The notes beneath the pieces are model-generated. The model was not told where the DNA came from and did no database searches. It saw only the letters and a program-made list of their open reading frames with translations. Positions 1-8,171 of a stretch of 32,480 nucleotides of DNA are shown here, piece after piece. How positions within the stretch are numbered: position 1 is the stretch's first letter; every line of letters starts with the position of its first letter. Position numbers and translations under genes: made by a program. This stretch comes from Candidatus Methanophagales archaeon. Its GTDB lineage: Archaea > Halobacteriota > Syntropharchaeia > Alkanophagales > Methanospirareceae. Location of the stretch: NCBI GenBank assembly GCA_014859735.1, contig JACUTR010000009.1, positions 1 to 32,480 on the forward strand, in the 5' to 3' direction.

Positions 1-1
1 T

Positions 2-193
2 ATTTATAATACCATAGTTAACCTGTACAGAAGAGGGCGAATATCTGAAAGAAAAGTTATGACCAGATTAGGAGAGGTAGGATGGTACAATCTGGTAAGA
101 AGCAAAGGGAGTAGAGAACCTTGGGATGTTAGGGGAAGAACCCCTGAAGGTCACAAAGCGTATATCCAGAAGCTAAAGATGAGACAAATATGA
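2..193 (+). CDS. C-terminal fragment of an unrecognised protein (5' end outside window)
   Basis: An open frame enters from the left edge and stops with TGA at 191-193, giving about 63 residues. It is basic and polar, with WYNLVRSKG near the middle and the ending KAYIQKLKMRQI. I do not recognise the family. The stop overlaps an ATG (ATGA at 190-193) that opens a 15-codon frame ending at 237 (MSEIEKIKSHEWLRL). That tiny frame may be the start of a decayed downstream gene. The next gene is a small nucleotidyltransferase, so this end may belong to an accessory or toxin-antitoxin locus. The coding call rests only on the open frame and the ATGA junction. Confidence 0.35.
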   Translation: MYNTIVNLYRRGRISERKVMTRLGEVGWYNLVRSKGSREPWDVRGRTPEGHKAYIQKLKMRQI

Positions 194-269
194 GCGAAAT
201 AGAGAAGATAAAAAGTCACGAGTGGTTGAGATTATAGAAGGTGAATAAAAATGAATAGAGAAAGAGAAA

Positions 270-647
270 TTGAAACGTATACTGGAAGAACTCGGCGTTG
301 AGTATTCCACTATTCTCTTATTTGGAAGTAGAACAGGGAAGAATTTTGAAGAAGAAAGTGATTGGGATTTTTTGATAGTTGTAAAGGGAAATTTAGACCT
401 AAAAGAGAAGAGGGAACTCTGGCATAAAATTTACAGGCGATTTCACGAATATTTCCCGTTCATTTCCGTTGATGTGCGGGTAACGAAAACGCACGACTTG
501 GAAACTATGTTAGCTCTCTATATAGAGAAAGATAAGAAGTTTGAACGCTTTGACAAATTCTTCCTCTCTTTTACTCCATTCAGCCGCTTTCTGATATACA
601 TATTCCGCTTTGTCAAAATCAAATTCGTTTATACCTTCTTTGGATGA
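270..647 (+). CDS. Small nucleotidyltransferase (MNT/pol-beta fold), possibly frameshifted at the start and with a foreign tail
   Basis: Residues 15-35 carry the minimal nucleotidyltransferase signature: LLFGSRTGK, a spacer, then SDWDFLIVV, i.e. GS plus the DxD-like metal-binding acidic pair. A third acidic position is likely in ISVDVRV. Such proteins (MntA type) transfer nucleotides and usually pair with a HEPN (HepT) partner; none is intact here. The only in-frame start is TTG at 270. A better-looking ATG at 251 with GGTG upstream lies in another frame and encodes MNREREIE, which would join naturally to KRILEELG, so a one-base frameshift near 275 is possible. After about residue 90 the protein becomes a Phe/Tyr-rich tail unlike the family. 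The reverse strand there reads as acidic, charged protein, so the tail may be acquired sequence. Confidence 0.6.
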   Translation: MKRILEELGVEYSTILLFGSRTGKNFEEESDWDFLIVVKGNLDLKEKRELWHKIYRRFHEYFPFISVDVRVTKTHDLETMLALYIEKDKKFERFDKFFLSFTPFSRFLIYIFRFVKIKFVYTFFG

Positions 648-753
648 GCTTCAATAAGTTCCAACAGGTGTCATTTCTACGAAGGCTCTCTCAAAGAAAA
701 GATAGTATAGAAGGAAGGTTAATTTAGGAATAAATTAAAAAGATAGATAAAGC

Positions 754-1041
754 ATGATCTCCGAAGCAGAAAAAGGGGAAGTGGATAAACTTGCAGAGCT
801 GCTCGGCATCGATAAAGAGGAAGCGCTGCGGCTCGCACTCAAAGAGGGAATTCATGAACTTCGGATAAGAAAAGCAACCGAACTTTACGCTTCGGGAAAG
901 ACGAGCATGAAGCAAGCGGCACGAGTTGCAGGGCTTGACCTTGCTGATTGGTTTGCTATAGCCCGGGACAAGAATCTCGTTCTGCAAATTCGCCCAGAAG
1001 AGCTTGATGAAGACGTTGAAGTTCTGCAGGATCTCAAATGA
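754..1041 (+). CDS. UPF0175 family antitoxin
   Basis: This 95-residue protein matches the UPF0175 (VapB-like) pattern. A helical segment (LLGIDKEEALRLALKEGI) comes first. Then follow LRIRKATELYASGKTSMKQAA and RVAGLDLADWFAIARDKN, the helix-turn-helix-like part typical of the family, and an acidic tail. It is expected to bind DNA at its own promoter and to neutralise the adjacent nuclease. Its stop overlaps the next start (ATGA at 1038-1041), so the two genes are translationally coupled, as expected for a toxin-antitoxin pair. An A/T-rich stretch at 720-750 precedes the start and may hold the promoter. Family assignment is from sequence pattern alone. Confidence 0.8.
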   Translation: MISEAEKGEVDKLAELLGIDKEEALRLALKEGIHELRIRKATELYASGKTSMKQAARVAGLDLADWFAIARDKNLVLQIRPEELDEDVEVLQDLK

Positions 1042-1547
1042 CTCACTCACCTTCACGCCTTGTCCTCGATTCTACGGTCATTATCGCGTTAGGTATTTTG
1101 CAGCGGTATGACCTTGTACGATGGCCAGTTCTCATCCCAGAAGGGGTGTTGGCGGAACTGAAGAGCGAACTCGCGCAAACGACGCTTGCGACCCTCAAGA
1201 AAGCGGAAAAAGCTGAAATTATGAGACCTAATGCCGAAATGCGCAAGAAAGCCCTTGCTATTCTAGGAGATCAAGAAGAAACGGGAGATTCCGATCTCAT
1301 AGCCACCGTTTTGGAACTGGAAGATGTACTGAGTGCAACAGACGACAGACGGTTGAGATCTATCTGTAAAGTTTTGGGTGCACAGGTGACAGGAACATTA
1401 GGCATAATCGTAGACGCCGTCCAACGTGGCTTTCTTTCGGGAGAAGAAGGGAAAGAACTTTTGAAAAAGCTGGACGCATCAGGTTTTAGAATGACCGTTG
1501 CATTGTATGAGAAAGCTCTTGCTCTTATGAAGAAAGCGAAAAGCTAA
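1038..1547 (+). CDS. DUF3368 PIN-like ribonuclease toxin
   Basis: This 169-residue protein has the acidic residues of a PIN nuclease: D11 in VLDSTVII, E40 in GVLAELKSEL, the GDSDLIA segment around 83-89, and TDDRR at 101-105. The C-terminal segment GTLGIIVDAVQRGFLSG is characteristic of DUF3368. The expected role is metal-dependent RNA cleavage held in check by the UPF0175 protein encoded just upstream with a 4-base overlap. UPF0175/DUF3368 pairs are common in archaea and cyanobacteria as VapBC-like modules. All candidate catalytic acids are present, so the toxin looks intact. No regulatory site other than the shared upstream region is visible. Confidence 0.82.
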   Translation: MTHSPSRLVLDSTVIIALGILQRYDLVRWPVLIPEGVLAELKSELAQTTLATLKKAEKAEIMRPNAEMRKKALAILGDQEETGDSDLIATVLELEDVLSATDDRRLRSICKVLGAQVTGTLGIIVDAVQRGFLSGEEGKELLKKLDASGFRMTVALYEKALALMKKAKS

Positions 1548-1570
1548 ATCCACCTACTATGTTATAAAGT

Positions 1571-1670
1571 GGGTTAACGCAAAGGTTGACGAAAAAGTTG
1601 ACGCAAAAGCCTTGAAAATTAGTTAGCGCTTAAGTTGTCGTTTAGGTTGTCGTTTAGGTTGTCGTTTTTT
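1571..1670 (+). repeat. Two blocks of 12-bp tandem repeats after the toxin gene
   Basis: Two blocks share the core GTTGWCG on a 12-base period. The first (1571-1608) reads roughly GGTTGACGAAAA / AGTTGACGCAAA. The second (1631-1666) has three near-identical AGGTTGTCGTTT units. Twelve bases is four codons: block one reads VNAKVDEKVDAK in one frame, and block two on the reverse strand reads KRQP repeats. Both frames are short and lack starts. The blocks lie between the toxin stop and the convergent DUF1624 gene. Confidence 0.75.
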
Positions 1671-1752
1671 GATCGTAGACATTACTCTCTATTTGGCTCT
1701 CCTTTACAATCAACCACGAGGAAAATCCCCTCATCGATCTTCTTTCACCGCT

Positions 1753-2514
1753 TTATCTGCAGCCGATGGTTACAAAATCGAGGAGATAAAGCACGGTGAT
1801 GAGCAGTGGTTGATGAATCAGATAAATGAGTAACGAATGCCTTCCCAAGAAGGTCAAAAACCGTATAACCGCAAATTTAGAGAGATCATTAAGGTTAAAG
1901 CTCCGTGTATAGTGAGGGTAGAGTGAATTGCCAAAAAACACGCCGATAAGCACCACACCAAACCAGGGCAGCAGCGGGAAATAATCAATAGAGTAAAATC
2001 GGGCTGGCATCAGTCCCAACCACAGGAACCATGGAAACCCCACCGTCGCTTTATTAATAAATATGCCAAGCGCTATGAACACAATACCCAGCAAAAGATT
2101 TCCAAAACGGAGTTTTAAAACCGGATATGCGAGAATAATTGAAATCCCGATAAGATGAAGTATCCCGAATACCACAAATCCCTCGCTCAAAAGGACCCAG
2201 CTCGTTAAGGTTATGACCAGACCCCATGAGAAGATCTTTACGCCGCGTTTGAGATATTTTGGGTATATCGTTTCCCCTGTCCTCTGTGCTTTGGTAGCTC
2301 GTGAAAAACTGAGTGTGAGTGAGATCCCAACCAATAGGAGAAAGATCGCAGCGGTTGCTCGTGCAAAATAGAGCCAAAAACCTGACTGTAAATTGAGATT
2401 ATACGCACCAAAATAAGCCAGATCATAATGGACATGGTAACCGATCATCATGAGTATCGCGACTCCGCGTAAAAGATCAATCTCCCAAAACCGCTCTTCT
2501 AAATTCCGGCCCAT
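1753..2514 (-). CDS. DUF1624 (heparan-alpha-glucosaminide N-acetyltransferase-like) membrane protein
   Basis: A 253-residue protein with about seven to eight hydrophobic segments. The N-terminus reads RFWEIDLLRGVAILMMI followed by GYHVHYDL. The (E/D)xxRGxAI motif and the nearby His are hallmarks of DUF1624/acyltransferase-3-like membrane enzymes. A second family-like stretch is FLGRHSLLIYLIHQPLL near the C-terminus. It probably acylates or modifies an envelope glycan or lipid; the substrate is unknown. The start codon overlaps the stop of the broken MFS gene upstream (TAATG), so the two were one transcription unit. The downstream end faces the 12-bp repeat region. Confidence 0.78.
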   Translation of the reverse strand: MGRNLEERFWEIDLLRGVAILMMIGYHVHYDLAYFGAYNLNLQSGFWLYFARATAAIFLLLVGISLTLSFSRATKAQRTGETIYPKYLKRGVKIFSWGLVITLTSWVLLSEGFVVFGILHLIGISIILAYPVLKLRFGNLLLGIVFIALGIFINKATVGFPWFLWLGLMPARFYSIDYFPLLPWFGVVLIGVFFGNSLYPHYTRSFNLNDLSKFAVIRFLTFLGRHSLLIYLIHQPLLITVLYLLDFVTIGCR

Positions 2515-3501
2515 TAAAATCTCTTCCTAAATGTTCTGGTGCAGCAGTTCAAGAGCCCACCAGCCAACGTGACAATGACAATTGGATAAAAAACCGTTTG
2601 GATACCAAAACTGTCACTGACCACACCCATGAGTGGCCGGGAAATCGACCCGAAGCCGAACCCCGCTAACATTAACAAGCCAAATGCCACGCCTGTTCTT
2701 GACAGTTCGATTTCCTTGCTTATCGTGGTTATTATCGCTGGCAGAACCGCTGGGAAAATCAAGCCCGCAAGCGCTAACGCGAGAATAGCCCAGAAGAGGG
2801 GGAGAAAGGGAACGATAAAAAAGAGCGGAGCAACGAGGAAAAAGCCAAGAGCCATTACTTTTTGCTCCCCTACAAAGTCGGTTAAATGGCCACCGACTAA
2901 TTTACCTAAAGCACCACCAGCGGTAAAAACCGAGGTTATTATCACCGCGTTTTCTGAAAAGTAGGAAGACGATAAATAGTGCGGGAACTGCCAGAAATAC
3001 GTAAACGAACCGCCATCCATAGTAATACGAAATAAATCCCGCTATCAAGGGCGTTATAGCAAGTCCTATGCTCGCACCGGTCTCGTGTACGCCATACGTT
3101 TTCCCTCGATTGACTCTAACTGATCGTGCGATGTGAGACAGAGCAGAAGGATGATAGAAACTGAGAAAGAAGCCCATTCCGATAAAAACAAGGGTAACGG
3201 CTCGAAAATCCCGAGCGAGCAGGAGAAGAGCGGAGAGAAGAGCAGTTGAGAGGAAGCCGAACCTTATCAGCCTTAGTACCTCAACTCTATCCGAGAGCAG
3301 ACCTGCCGGAATGCTTCCCAACCCAATAGCTGCCGCAAACGCAAAGGAGAGCATACCCACCGCAGTGTTCGTTAAGTGAAACTCCTCCTTTACTAATAGT
3401 GACAGCGCGGGGAGTGCAACAGCCATGATGTGCATTAAGCCATGTGATGCCGTCAGAGGTAAAAGGGTAAAAGCAGAAGGGGTGTTCCTTTCTGGTTTCA
3501 T
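2514..3501 (-). pseudogene. MFS transporter broken by an internal deletion and frameshift
   Basis: The N-terminal half (start 3501) has six membrane segments of a major facilitator protein, including AGLLSDRVEVLRLI (loop 2-3 motif A) and YGWRFVYVFLAVPALF (TM6), then runs into LLFRKRG. The rest continues only in another frame, as ITSVFTAGGALGKLVGGHLT and on to FRKRF at 2517. The joint lies near 2945-2965. GGALGKLVGGHLTDFVG is the second motif A, which normally follows TM8. The central loop and TM7 are therefore missing, and the junction is also frameshifted. About 320 codons remain against roughly 400 in intact relatives. The N-half resembles fosmidomycin-resistance-type exporters. A sequencing error alone would not explain the missing segment. 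Confidence 0.75.
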
Positions 3502-3563
3502 TACTAACTAATCACTCCTTAATTTCGCTGATAGGTTTTGTCCTGTTAAACTAAAAAAATCAC

Positions 3564-3624
3564 GTTTTTGCATCGACTAACGGGGCTCCGCCCCGTTGAC
3601 CCCGAAAACCCTGTAAGGGTTTAA
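3564..3624 (+). repeat. R1 palindromic repeat, copy A
   Basis: The core has two hairpins. ACGGGGC-TCC-GCCCCGT is followed by TGACCCCGAA, then AACCCT-GTA-AGGGTT. It shares the leading TTTTTGCA..ACTAACGGGG with copy B at 15634-15696 in the opposite orientation. Its last bases (GGGTTTAAT) contain the TAA stop of the convergent minus-strand DUF1638 gene. Other copies are at 20480-20525 and, expanded, inside nnr at 12794-12874. Confidence 0.9.
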
Positions 3625-4466
3625 TCAGTAAGCCAGTTATGTACCTTTACCGCGTTCAGTGTCTCGTACATAATCTTTGATGACCCTTTTACCAGTTTTA
3701 TTTCCAGGTTAAACTTTCGAGCGAAGTTCTTAACCGTTTGTGCGTATTCCCTTTCTTTCATGTCCGCTTTGGAATACCATATCTTCACGACCCGGTAATA
3801 ATGATTCTTCAGGATCTTTATTATGTGTGGCGTGTCAGCCGCTGCATGCCGGTTCATCCGTCCTGCTATGATAGTGATAGAGGATTCTAAAATTACCTGT
3901 GGCTCCTTTATGAGTGCCGCCCCAACCGGGGTCATGAAAAACGTCCCTACTTCTTCGTTCAGCAACGCCTGAACCTTCTCTCTCCCGAGCGCAATTTCGA
4001 TACAATTGTTCAATATCTCGCCTTCTTCGTCTCGCGGCATCACTACGGGAACAGGTGCCTCATTGAGTACGCGCTCCATTGCTCCCACAGAGCTGCCACA
4101 CAGCCCGTAGCCCAGCACAATAACATCCACCACCAACCCCATTCTCTTTATACTATCCTCAATCTCCACCAGCAGGTTGTCCGGATAATCATGCATCTGC
4201 AGCTCCAGCACGTTAATAATCACGGACTCGTTAAGGTCCCGTTCATGGATTTCCCGCGCTATCTTCTCCAGCGTCTTCTCTTTTACTACCAAGCCGTCCT
4301 CCGCGAACTCACTCGAAAATCGGTCGATTAGTGTCTGATGCCGTACCGTAATCACCGAATTGGTGGTTTCCGGCAGCACAAAAAATACCTCTTCCACACC
4401 GGATTTCCTAACCACCTCTTTTATCTCTCTTCTTAAAATCTCGCAGGTGATGATCCCGATGTGCAT
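3621..4466 (-). CDS. DUF1638 family protein
   Basis: This 281-residue protein begins MHIGIITCEILRREI, and residues 116-127 read VIVLGYGLCGSS. The C near the N-terminus and the GYGLCG motif are typical of DUF1638, a family seen mostly in methanogens and other anaerobes, often near corrinoid methyltransferase genes. Its biochemical role is not established. The conserved cysteines suggest metal or cofactor binding. It lies 76 bp downstream of rpl5 on the same strand and may be read from the cdc48-rps4e-rpl5 unit. Its stop codon lies in the end of repeat R1 copy A. The only possible Shine-Dalgarno sequence is purine-rich (GAGAAGGAGAAG, reverse strand, about 4475-4490). Confidence 0.8.
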   Translation of the reverse strand: MHIGIITCEILRREIKEVVRKSGVEEVFFVLPETTNSVITVRHQTLIDRFSSEFAEDGLVVKEKTLEKIAREIHERDLNESVIINVLELQMHDYPDNLLVEIEDSIKRMGLVVDVIVLGYGLCGSSVGAMERVLNEAPVPVVMPRDEEGEILNNCIEIALGREKVQALLNEEVGTFFMTPVGAALIKEPQVILESSITIIAGRMNRHAAADTPHIIKILKNHYYRVVKIWYSKADMKEREYAQTVKNFARKFNLEIKLVKGSSKIMYETLNAVKVHNWLTD

Positions 4467-4542
4467 GATTTTAACTTCTCCTTCTCCTTCTCTATTTAGT
4501 GGAGAAAAATGGATAAATGCGAAGTGAAAAATGCTACCTACG

Positions 4543-5055
4543 TTACTCCTCCAACACTTCTACGCCATATCCCTTCTCAAGAAAAGCAATGACATCCGCT
4601 CTGTTTATCCTCTGCGTATTCGGCAGCTTCCTCTTCTGTATCCGCCTCTCTTGTATCCTATACCCAGGCCTCTTTAACGACACACACACATCCATTCCAT
4701 ATATCCCGACTTTAGGGTCGTACCGGATGCCAAAGTCGGTATGCTCTGCAACGCCAAATGAAAAATTGCCGTACGTGTCAAACTGACTCTTAAGAAGTTT
4801 ATTCTGTATTTTAAAACACCGCTTAAGGAAATCCCGTGCACGCTCTCCTCGTAACGTGACTTTGCATGCAATAGCCTCGCCTTTTTTTATACCAAAGGGC
4901 TGTATAGTTCTTCTGGTCTTTCTCTTTATCGATTTTTGACCCGCGATGTGATCTAAAAGCTTCTCCGCTTTCGCTAACTTCTCACCACTTTCACCCACAC
5001 CCATGTTGATCACCACCTTCTCCACTTCTATTCTCCTCATCGGGTTTTCTGGCAT
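4543..5055 (-). CDS. rpl5: 50S ribosomal protein L5 (uL5)
   Basis: Core protein of the central protuberance of the large subunit, contacting 5S rRNA. Visible family motifs are RRIEVEKVVINMGVGESG, KAEKLLDHIAGQK, GNFSFGVAEHTDFG and KVGIYGMDVCV, ending VIAFLEKGYGVEVLEE. I place the start at 5055 (MPENPMRRIEVEK): it has a strong GGAGAGAAAGGA upstream and gives about 170 residues, as in other archaea. A longer in-frame ATG at 5133 overlaps the S4e stop (ATGA) and would add a lysine/glutamate-rich 26-residue extension. rps4e precedes it, as in the archaeal ribosomal cluster, but rps14 does not follow; the next gene is DUF1638. Confidence 0.93.
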   Translation of the reverse strand: MPENPMRRIEVEKVVINMGVGESGEKLAKAEKLLDHIAGQKSIKRKTRRTIQPFGIKKGEAIACKVTLRGERARDFLKRCFKIQNKLLKSQFDTYGNFSFGVAEHTDFGIRYDPKVGIYGMDVCVSLKRPGYRIQERRIQKRKLPNTQRINRADVIAFLEKGYGVEVLEE

Positions 5056-5129
5056 TTCCTTTCTCTCCTTTCTTTCGCGTTTTTTGGTATTTGATTTAAT
5101 ATTACTATCCGCTAATAGCTCGGATTTAT

Positions 5130-5855
5130 TCATGATGTACTCAATCCGGGGACTTCTATCTTCTCCTCGCCCACCACGAACACAGAATCCTCAATGGTCT
5201 CGAAAGTTTCTCCTCCATCAAGGGGTTTTATCCGCACGATATTTGGGTGTGAACTTCGCACTATTCTTATCTCCTCTATTTCACCTGTCTGAGCAGAGTG
5301 CTTCCCGCCAATCACTACCACTTTACTCCCTTCCTCGTAAGCAAAATGCTGCACTATCTCGTTATCGGGAATTGAGATCATCAACGAATCATGCGTTTGT
5401 ATCCCCTCACCAGACTCTTCGGGAAGGATGTTTCTACCGTCATGCAAGTTCAGTTGTATCTTTCCTTCTTTTAACATCTGTTTCCCATCCACCCTGCACA
5501 GTTTTGTGGAGACTTCTTCTTCACCTATCTCTACCAGCGATAAATTCCCCTTCTTGTCCAAGAGCATCATATAATACGCCTTCACGAGTGGAATGGAAAG
5601 AATGTCAAAGATACCAACGGCGAACTTTCGGTCTTTCCTCACCTTTCCATTGACTACCACGTTGCCTTCGTTCAGTATCCGCTTTGCCTCTCGACTATTA
5701 TCCGCCAACTTCAGCATATCCCTTATAACCAGGAGCAAAGGCACGCTTCTCGCCTTTGGATGCGCTCCGGGTCGTGGTTTTACTGCCCAGTATGATACTT
5801 TTCTCTCTATTTTCCAGCTACGAGGTGCAGCGATCCGTTTTTGATGTTTTACCAT
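5130..5855 (-). CDS. rps4e: 30S ribosomal protein S4e (eS4)
   Basis: An archaeal/eukaryotic small-subunit protein absent from bacteria. The 241-residue sequence starts MVKHQKRIAAPRSW and contains the S4-like RNA-binding segment (AKRILNEGNVVVNGKVRKD). It is followed by the S4e core (FDILSIPLVKAYYMML) and a C-terminal KOW-like segment (EGSKVVVIGGKHSAQTGEI). A good Shine-Dalgarno (GGAGGGGA) lies just upstream, in the 26 bp after the cdc48 stop, so cdc48-rps4e-rpl5 is probably one operon. The usual upstream partner rpl24 is absent; a two-gene piece of the L14-L24-S4e-L5-S14 string has been relocated or split off. Confidence 0.95.
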   Translation of the reverse strand: MVKHQKRIAAPRSWKIERKVSYWAVKPRPGAHPKARSVPLLLVIRDMLKLADNSREAKRILNEGNVVVNGKVRKDRKFAVGIFDILSIPLVKAYYMMLLDKKGNLSLVEIGEEEVSTKLCRVDGKQMLKEGKIQLNLHDGRNILPEESGEGIQTHDSLMISIPDNEIVQHFAYEEGSKVVVIGGKHSAQTGEIEEIRIVRSSHPNIVRIKPLDGGETFETIEDSVFVVGEEKIEVPGLSTS

Positions 5856-5881
5856 TTTTGGTTTCGTTCCCCTCCATTCAG

Positions 5882-8083
5882 TTATGCATACGCATGTTTT
5901 ACCAAATCCTCTGCTTTTTCTTCAAACTCCTGTAGTGCTCTCGGTGTTGTAGTCGGCTTCACACTCTTCAGAGCAGCTTCAAAATGCTTCTTCTTTATTA
6001 CTACATCCTTTATCGCATCTTTCAACTGTTCCTCGGCTATTCCGGACGCGAGGAACTCACGCAACGCAGCCATTACCGCTTCTTTAATGATAGCCGCTAT
6101 ATCTGCACCGACATACCGGTCGGTCCATTTCGCCAGTTCTTCTCTATCTACATCCTCTCCTATGGGTTTACCTCGCAGGTGAACCGCGAAAATGTCCTTC
6201 CTCGTCTCTTTATCCGGCAGTTGGATGTAGATCAATCGATCAAGCCTGCCGGGTCTGAGCATTGCGGGATCTACAATATCAGGTCTGTTGGTCGCCGCTA
6301 TGACAATCACATCCTTCAGCTCCTCTAATCCATCCATCTCTGTTAAGAGCTGTGAAACTACTCGTTCGGTTACATGCGAGTCATAGCCCGCCCCTCTTAT
6401 CGGTGCAATTGAATCGAGCTCGTCCAGGAAGATAATACAGGGAGCAGCTTGTTTCGCCTTTCTGAATACCTCGCGAACCGCTCGCTCTGACTCTCCTACC
6501 CATTTCGACAAGAGTTCAGGTCCCTTAATCGAGATGAAATTCGCCTCACTCTCATTTGCGACTGCCTTTACGAGCATCGTCTTTCCCGTGCCCGGCGGTC
6601 CAAACAGAAGGATACCCTTCGGAGGCTTTGTATTTAACTGAGAGAAGGCATCAGGATATTTGAGCGGCCACTCCACAACCTCCCTTAGTTCATCTTTCAC
6701 ACGCTCCAAACCGCCGATGTCCTCCCACTTCACATTTGGCACTTCGACAAATACTTCCCTGAGCGCAGAAGGTTCGGTGTTTTTTAACGCTTCACTGAAA
6801 TCTTCATTGGTAACTTTCAACTCTTCCATCACTTCTGGCGGTATCTCCTTCTCTAGATCTATCTCCGGTGCTACTTTTCGGAGCGCATGCATAGCGGCCT
6901 CTTTACAGAGCGTAGCGAGGTCGGCACCGACAAATCCGTGCGTGCGATTTGCAAGTTCTTTGAGATTTACATCATCTGCCAGTGGCATTCCCCTCGTATG
7001 CACATGTAAGATCTCCTCACGACCGTTCCTGTCCGGAATGCCTATTTCGATCTCACGATCAAAGCGACCTCCTCTTCTCAAAGCCTCATCGAGCGCATTT
7101 GGCCTGTTCGTGGCACCGATTACGACTACCTGCCCACGCGATTCAAGACCATCCATTAACGAGAGAAGTTGAGCTACTACTCTTCTTTCCACTTCTCCGG
7201 TTGTCTCTCCTCGCTTCGGTGCTATTGAATCTAACTCGTCAATAAAGATTATAGAAGGGGCGTCTTTCTCCGCCTCCTCAAATATCTCTCGGAGGTGTCT
7301 TTCACTTTCGCCATAAAATTTGCTCATTATCTCTGGACCGGAGATAGAATGAAAATTGGCATCGGTCTCATTCGCAACCGCTTTCGCGATCAGCGTCTTT
7401 CCAGTCCCAGGTGGTCCATGCAGGAGAACACCTTTTGGTGGCTCTATTCCCAGCCGCTCGAAGAGCTCAGGATGTCTGAGCGGCAATTCTATCAGCTCTC
7501 TTATCAGACCTATCTCGCGCTTGAGTCCACCGATGTCCTCGTACGTCACATGGGGAACACCTATCTTCTCTTCCCTCGCCTTACGAAGCACAATCTCGGT
7601 ATCTATATTCGGTATCACGGTGCCTAAGGGAACGGTATTAGTAACGAGAAAAGAAACAGGATTTCCTAGCAACTCAATCCGTATGATTTGCCCTTTAGTA
7701 ACGGGCACACCTTTTACTCTGCTCAATAAGTATCGTTCGCCACCCGCAATTCTTATCGGTTGCGTAGGCTCAAGTGTAATTCTCTTTGCCTCTTTCACCG
7801 TCGTCTTCTTCACCGTCACCTTATCATCCAGAGCGACGCCCGCATTGCTCCTTATATTCCCATCTATGCGTACTAATGCCTTGCCACTATCAGGTGTATA
7901 GCCTGGATGCACAATAGCAGTGGCAATACTCCTACCTTCTATCTCTATCACATCTCCCGGTATGAGTCCAAGCGTTCGCATCGTTTCGGTATCTATTCGT
8001 GCTATTCCTCTACCTGCATCTCGATGATATGCCTCTGCTACCCTTAGTATTACTGATTTATCTTTTTCTTCTTCCTCTGCCAT
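5882..8083 (-). CDS. cdc48: CDC48/VAT-type AAA ATPase
   Basis: A 733-residue hexameric unfoldase feeding protein degradation and disassembly. The N-domain (about 1-180) includes the double-psi barrel ([13 protein letters not shown]). AAA domain 1 has Walker A GPPGTGKT at 223-230 and Walker B IIFIDELD at 278-285. AAA domain 2 has Walker A GPPGTGKT at 495-502 and Walker B IIFLDELD at about 550-557. The arginine-finger region of D1 reads [10 protein letters not shown], with Gly where most family members have Pro. The C-terminus ends HAYA and lacks a classic hydrophobic-Tyr-X proteasome docking motif. Upstream are GGAG six bases from the start and a TATA-like element shared with the divergent aminotransferase gene. 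rps4e follows 26 bp downstream. Confidence 0.96.
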   Translation of the reverse strand: MAEEEEKDKSVILRVAEAYHRDAGRGIARIDTETMRTLGLIPGDVIEIEGRSIATAIVHPGYTPDSGKALVRIDGNIRSNAGVALDDKVTVKKTTVKEAKRITLEPTQPIRIAGGERYLLSRVKGVPVTKGQIIRIELLGNPVSFLVTNTVPLGTVIPNIDTEIVLRKAREEKIGVPHVTYEDIGGLKREIGLIRELIELPLRHPELFERLGIEPPKGVLLHGPPGTGKTLIAKAVANETDANFHSISGPEIMSKFYGESERHLREIFEEAEKDAPSIIFIDELDSIAPKRGETTGEVERRVVAQLLSLMDGLESRGQVVVIGATNRPNALDEALRRGGRFDREIEIGIPDRNGREEILHVHTRGMPLADDVNLKELANRTHGFVGADLATLCKEAAMHALRKVAPEIDLEKEIPPEVMEELKVTNEDFSEALKNTEPSALREVFVEVPNVKWEDIGGLERVKDELREVVEWPLKYPDAFSQLNTKPPKGILLFGPPGTGKTMLVKAVANESEANFISIKGPELLSKWVGESERAVREVFRKAKQAAPCIIFLDELDSIAPIRGAGYDSHVTERVVSQLLTEMDGLEELKDVIVIAATNRPDIVDPAMLRPGRLDRLIYIQLPDKETRKDIFAVHLRGKPIGEDVDREELAKWTDRYVGADIAAIIKEAVMAALREFLASGIAEEQLKDAIKDVVIKKKHFEAALKSVKPTTTPRALQEFEEKAEDLVKHAYA

Positions 8084-8145
8084 CTCCTTATCCTTTCACC
8101 TATTATATCATCAGCATACAATTAAAAAACCTAAGTGTCAGGCTT

Positions 8146-8157
8146 TTATATGCTTTT
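8146..8157. promoter_or_regulatory. Shared, near-palindromic TATA element between divergent genes
   Basis: GCTTTTATATGC sits in the 88-bp gap between cdc48 and the aminotransferase gene. Read rightward it is about 25 bases before the GTG at 8172, implying an almost leaderless mRNA. Read leftward (GCATATAAAAGC) it would start cdc48 mRNA around 8125, leaving a leader with GGAG. A second AT-rich box (TATTATATCA, 8101-8110) is closer to cdc48. Confidence 0.5.
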
Positions 8158-8171
8158 AAGAAAAAAAAATA

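Noticed and set aside
1571-1670. Tandem repeats considered as a CRISPR array
   Set aside because: The units are 12 bp with no unique spacers; there are no cas genes nearby.
5003-5653. Plus-strand frame of 216 codons opposite rpl5/rps4e
   Set aside because: It lies antisense to two clear ribosomal protein genes and has no protein-like motifs.
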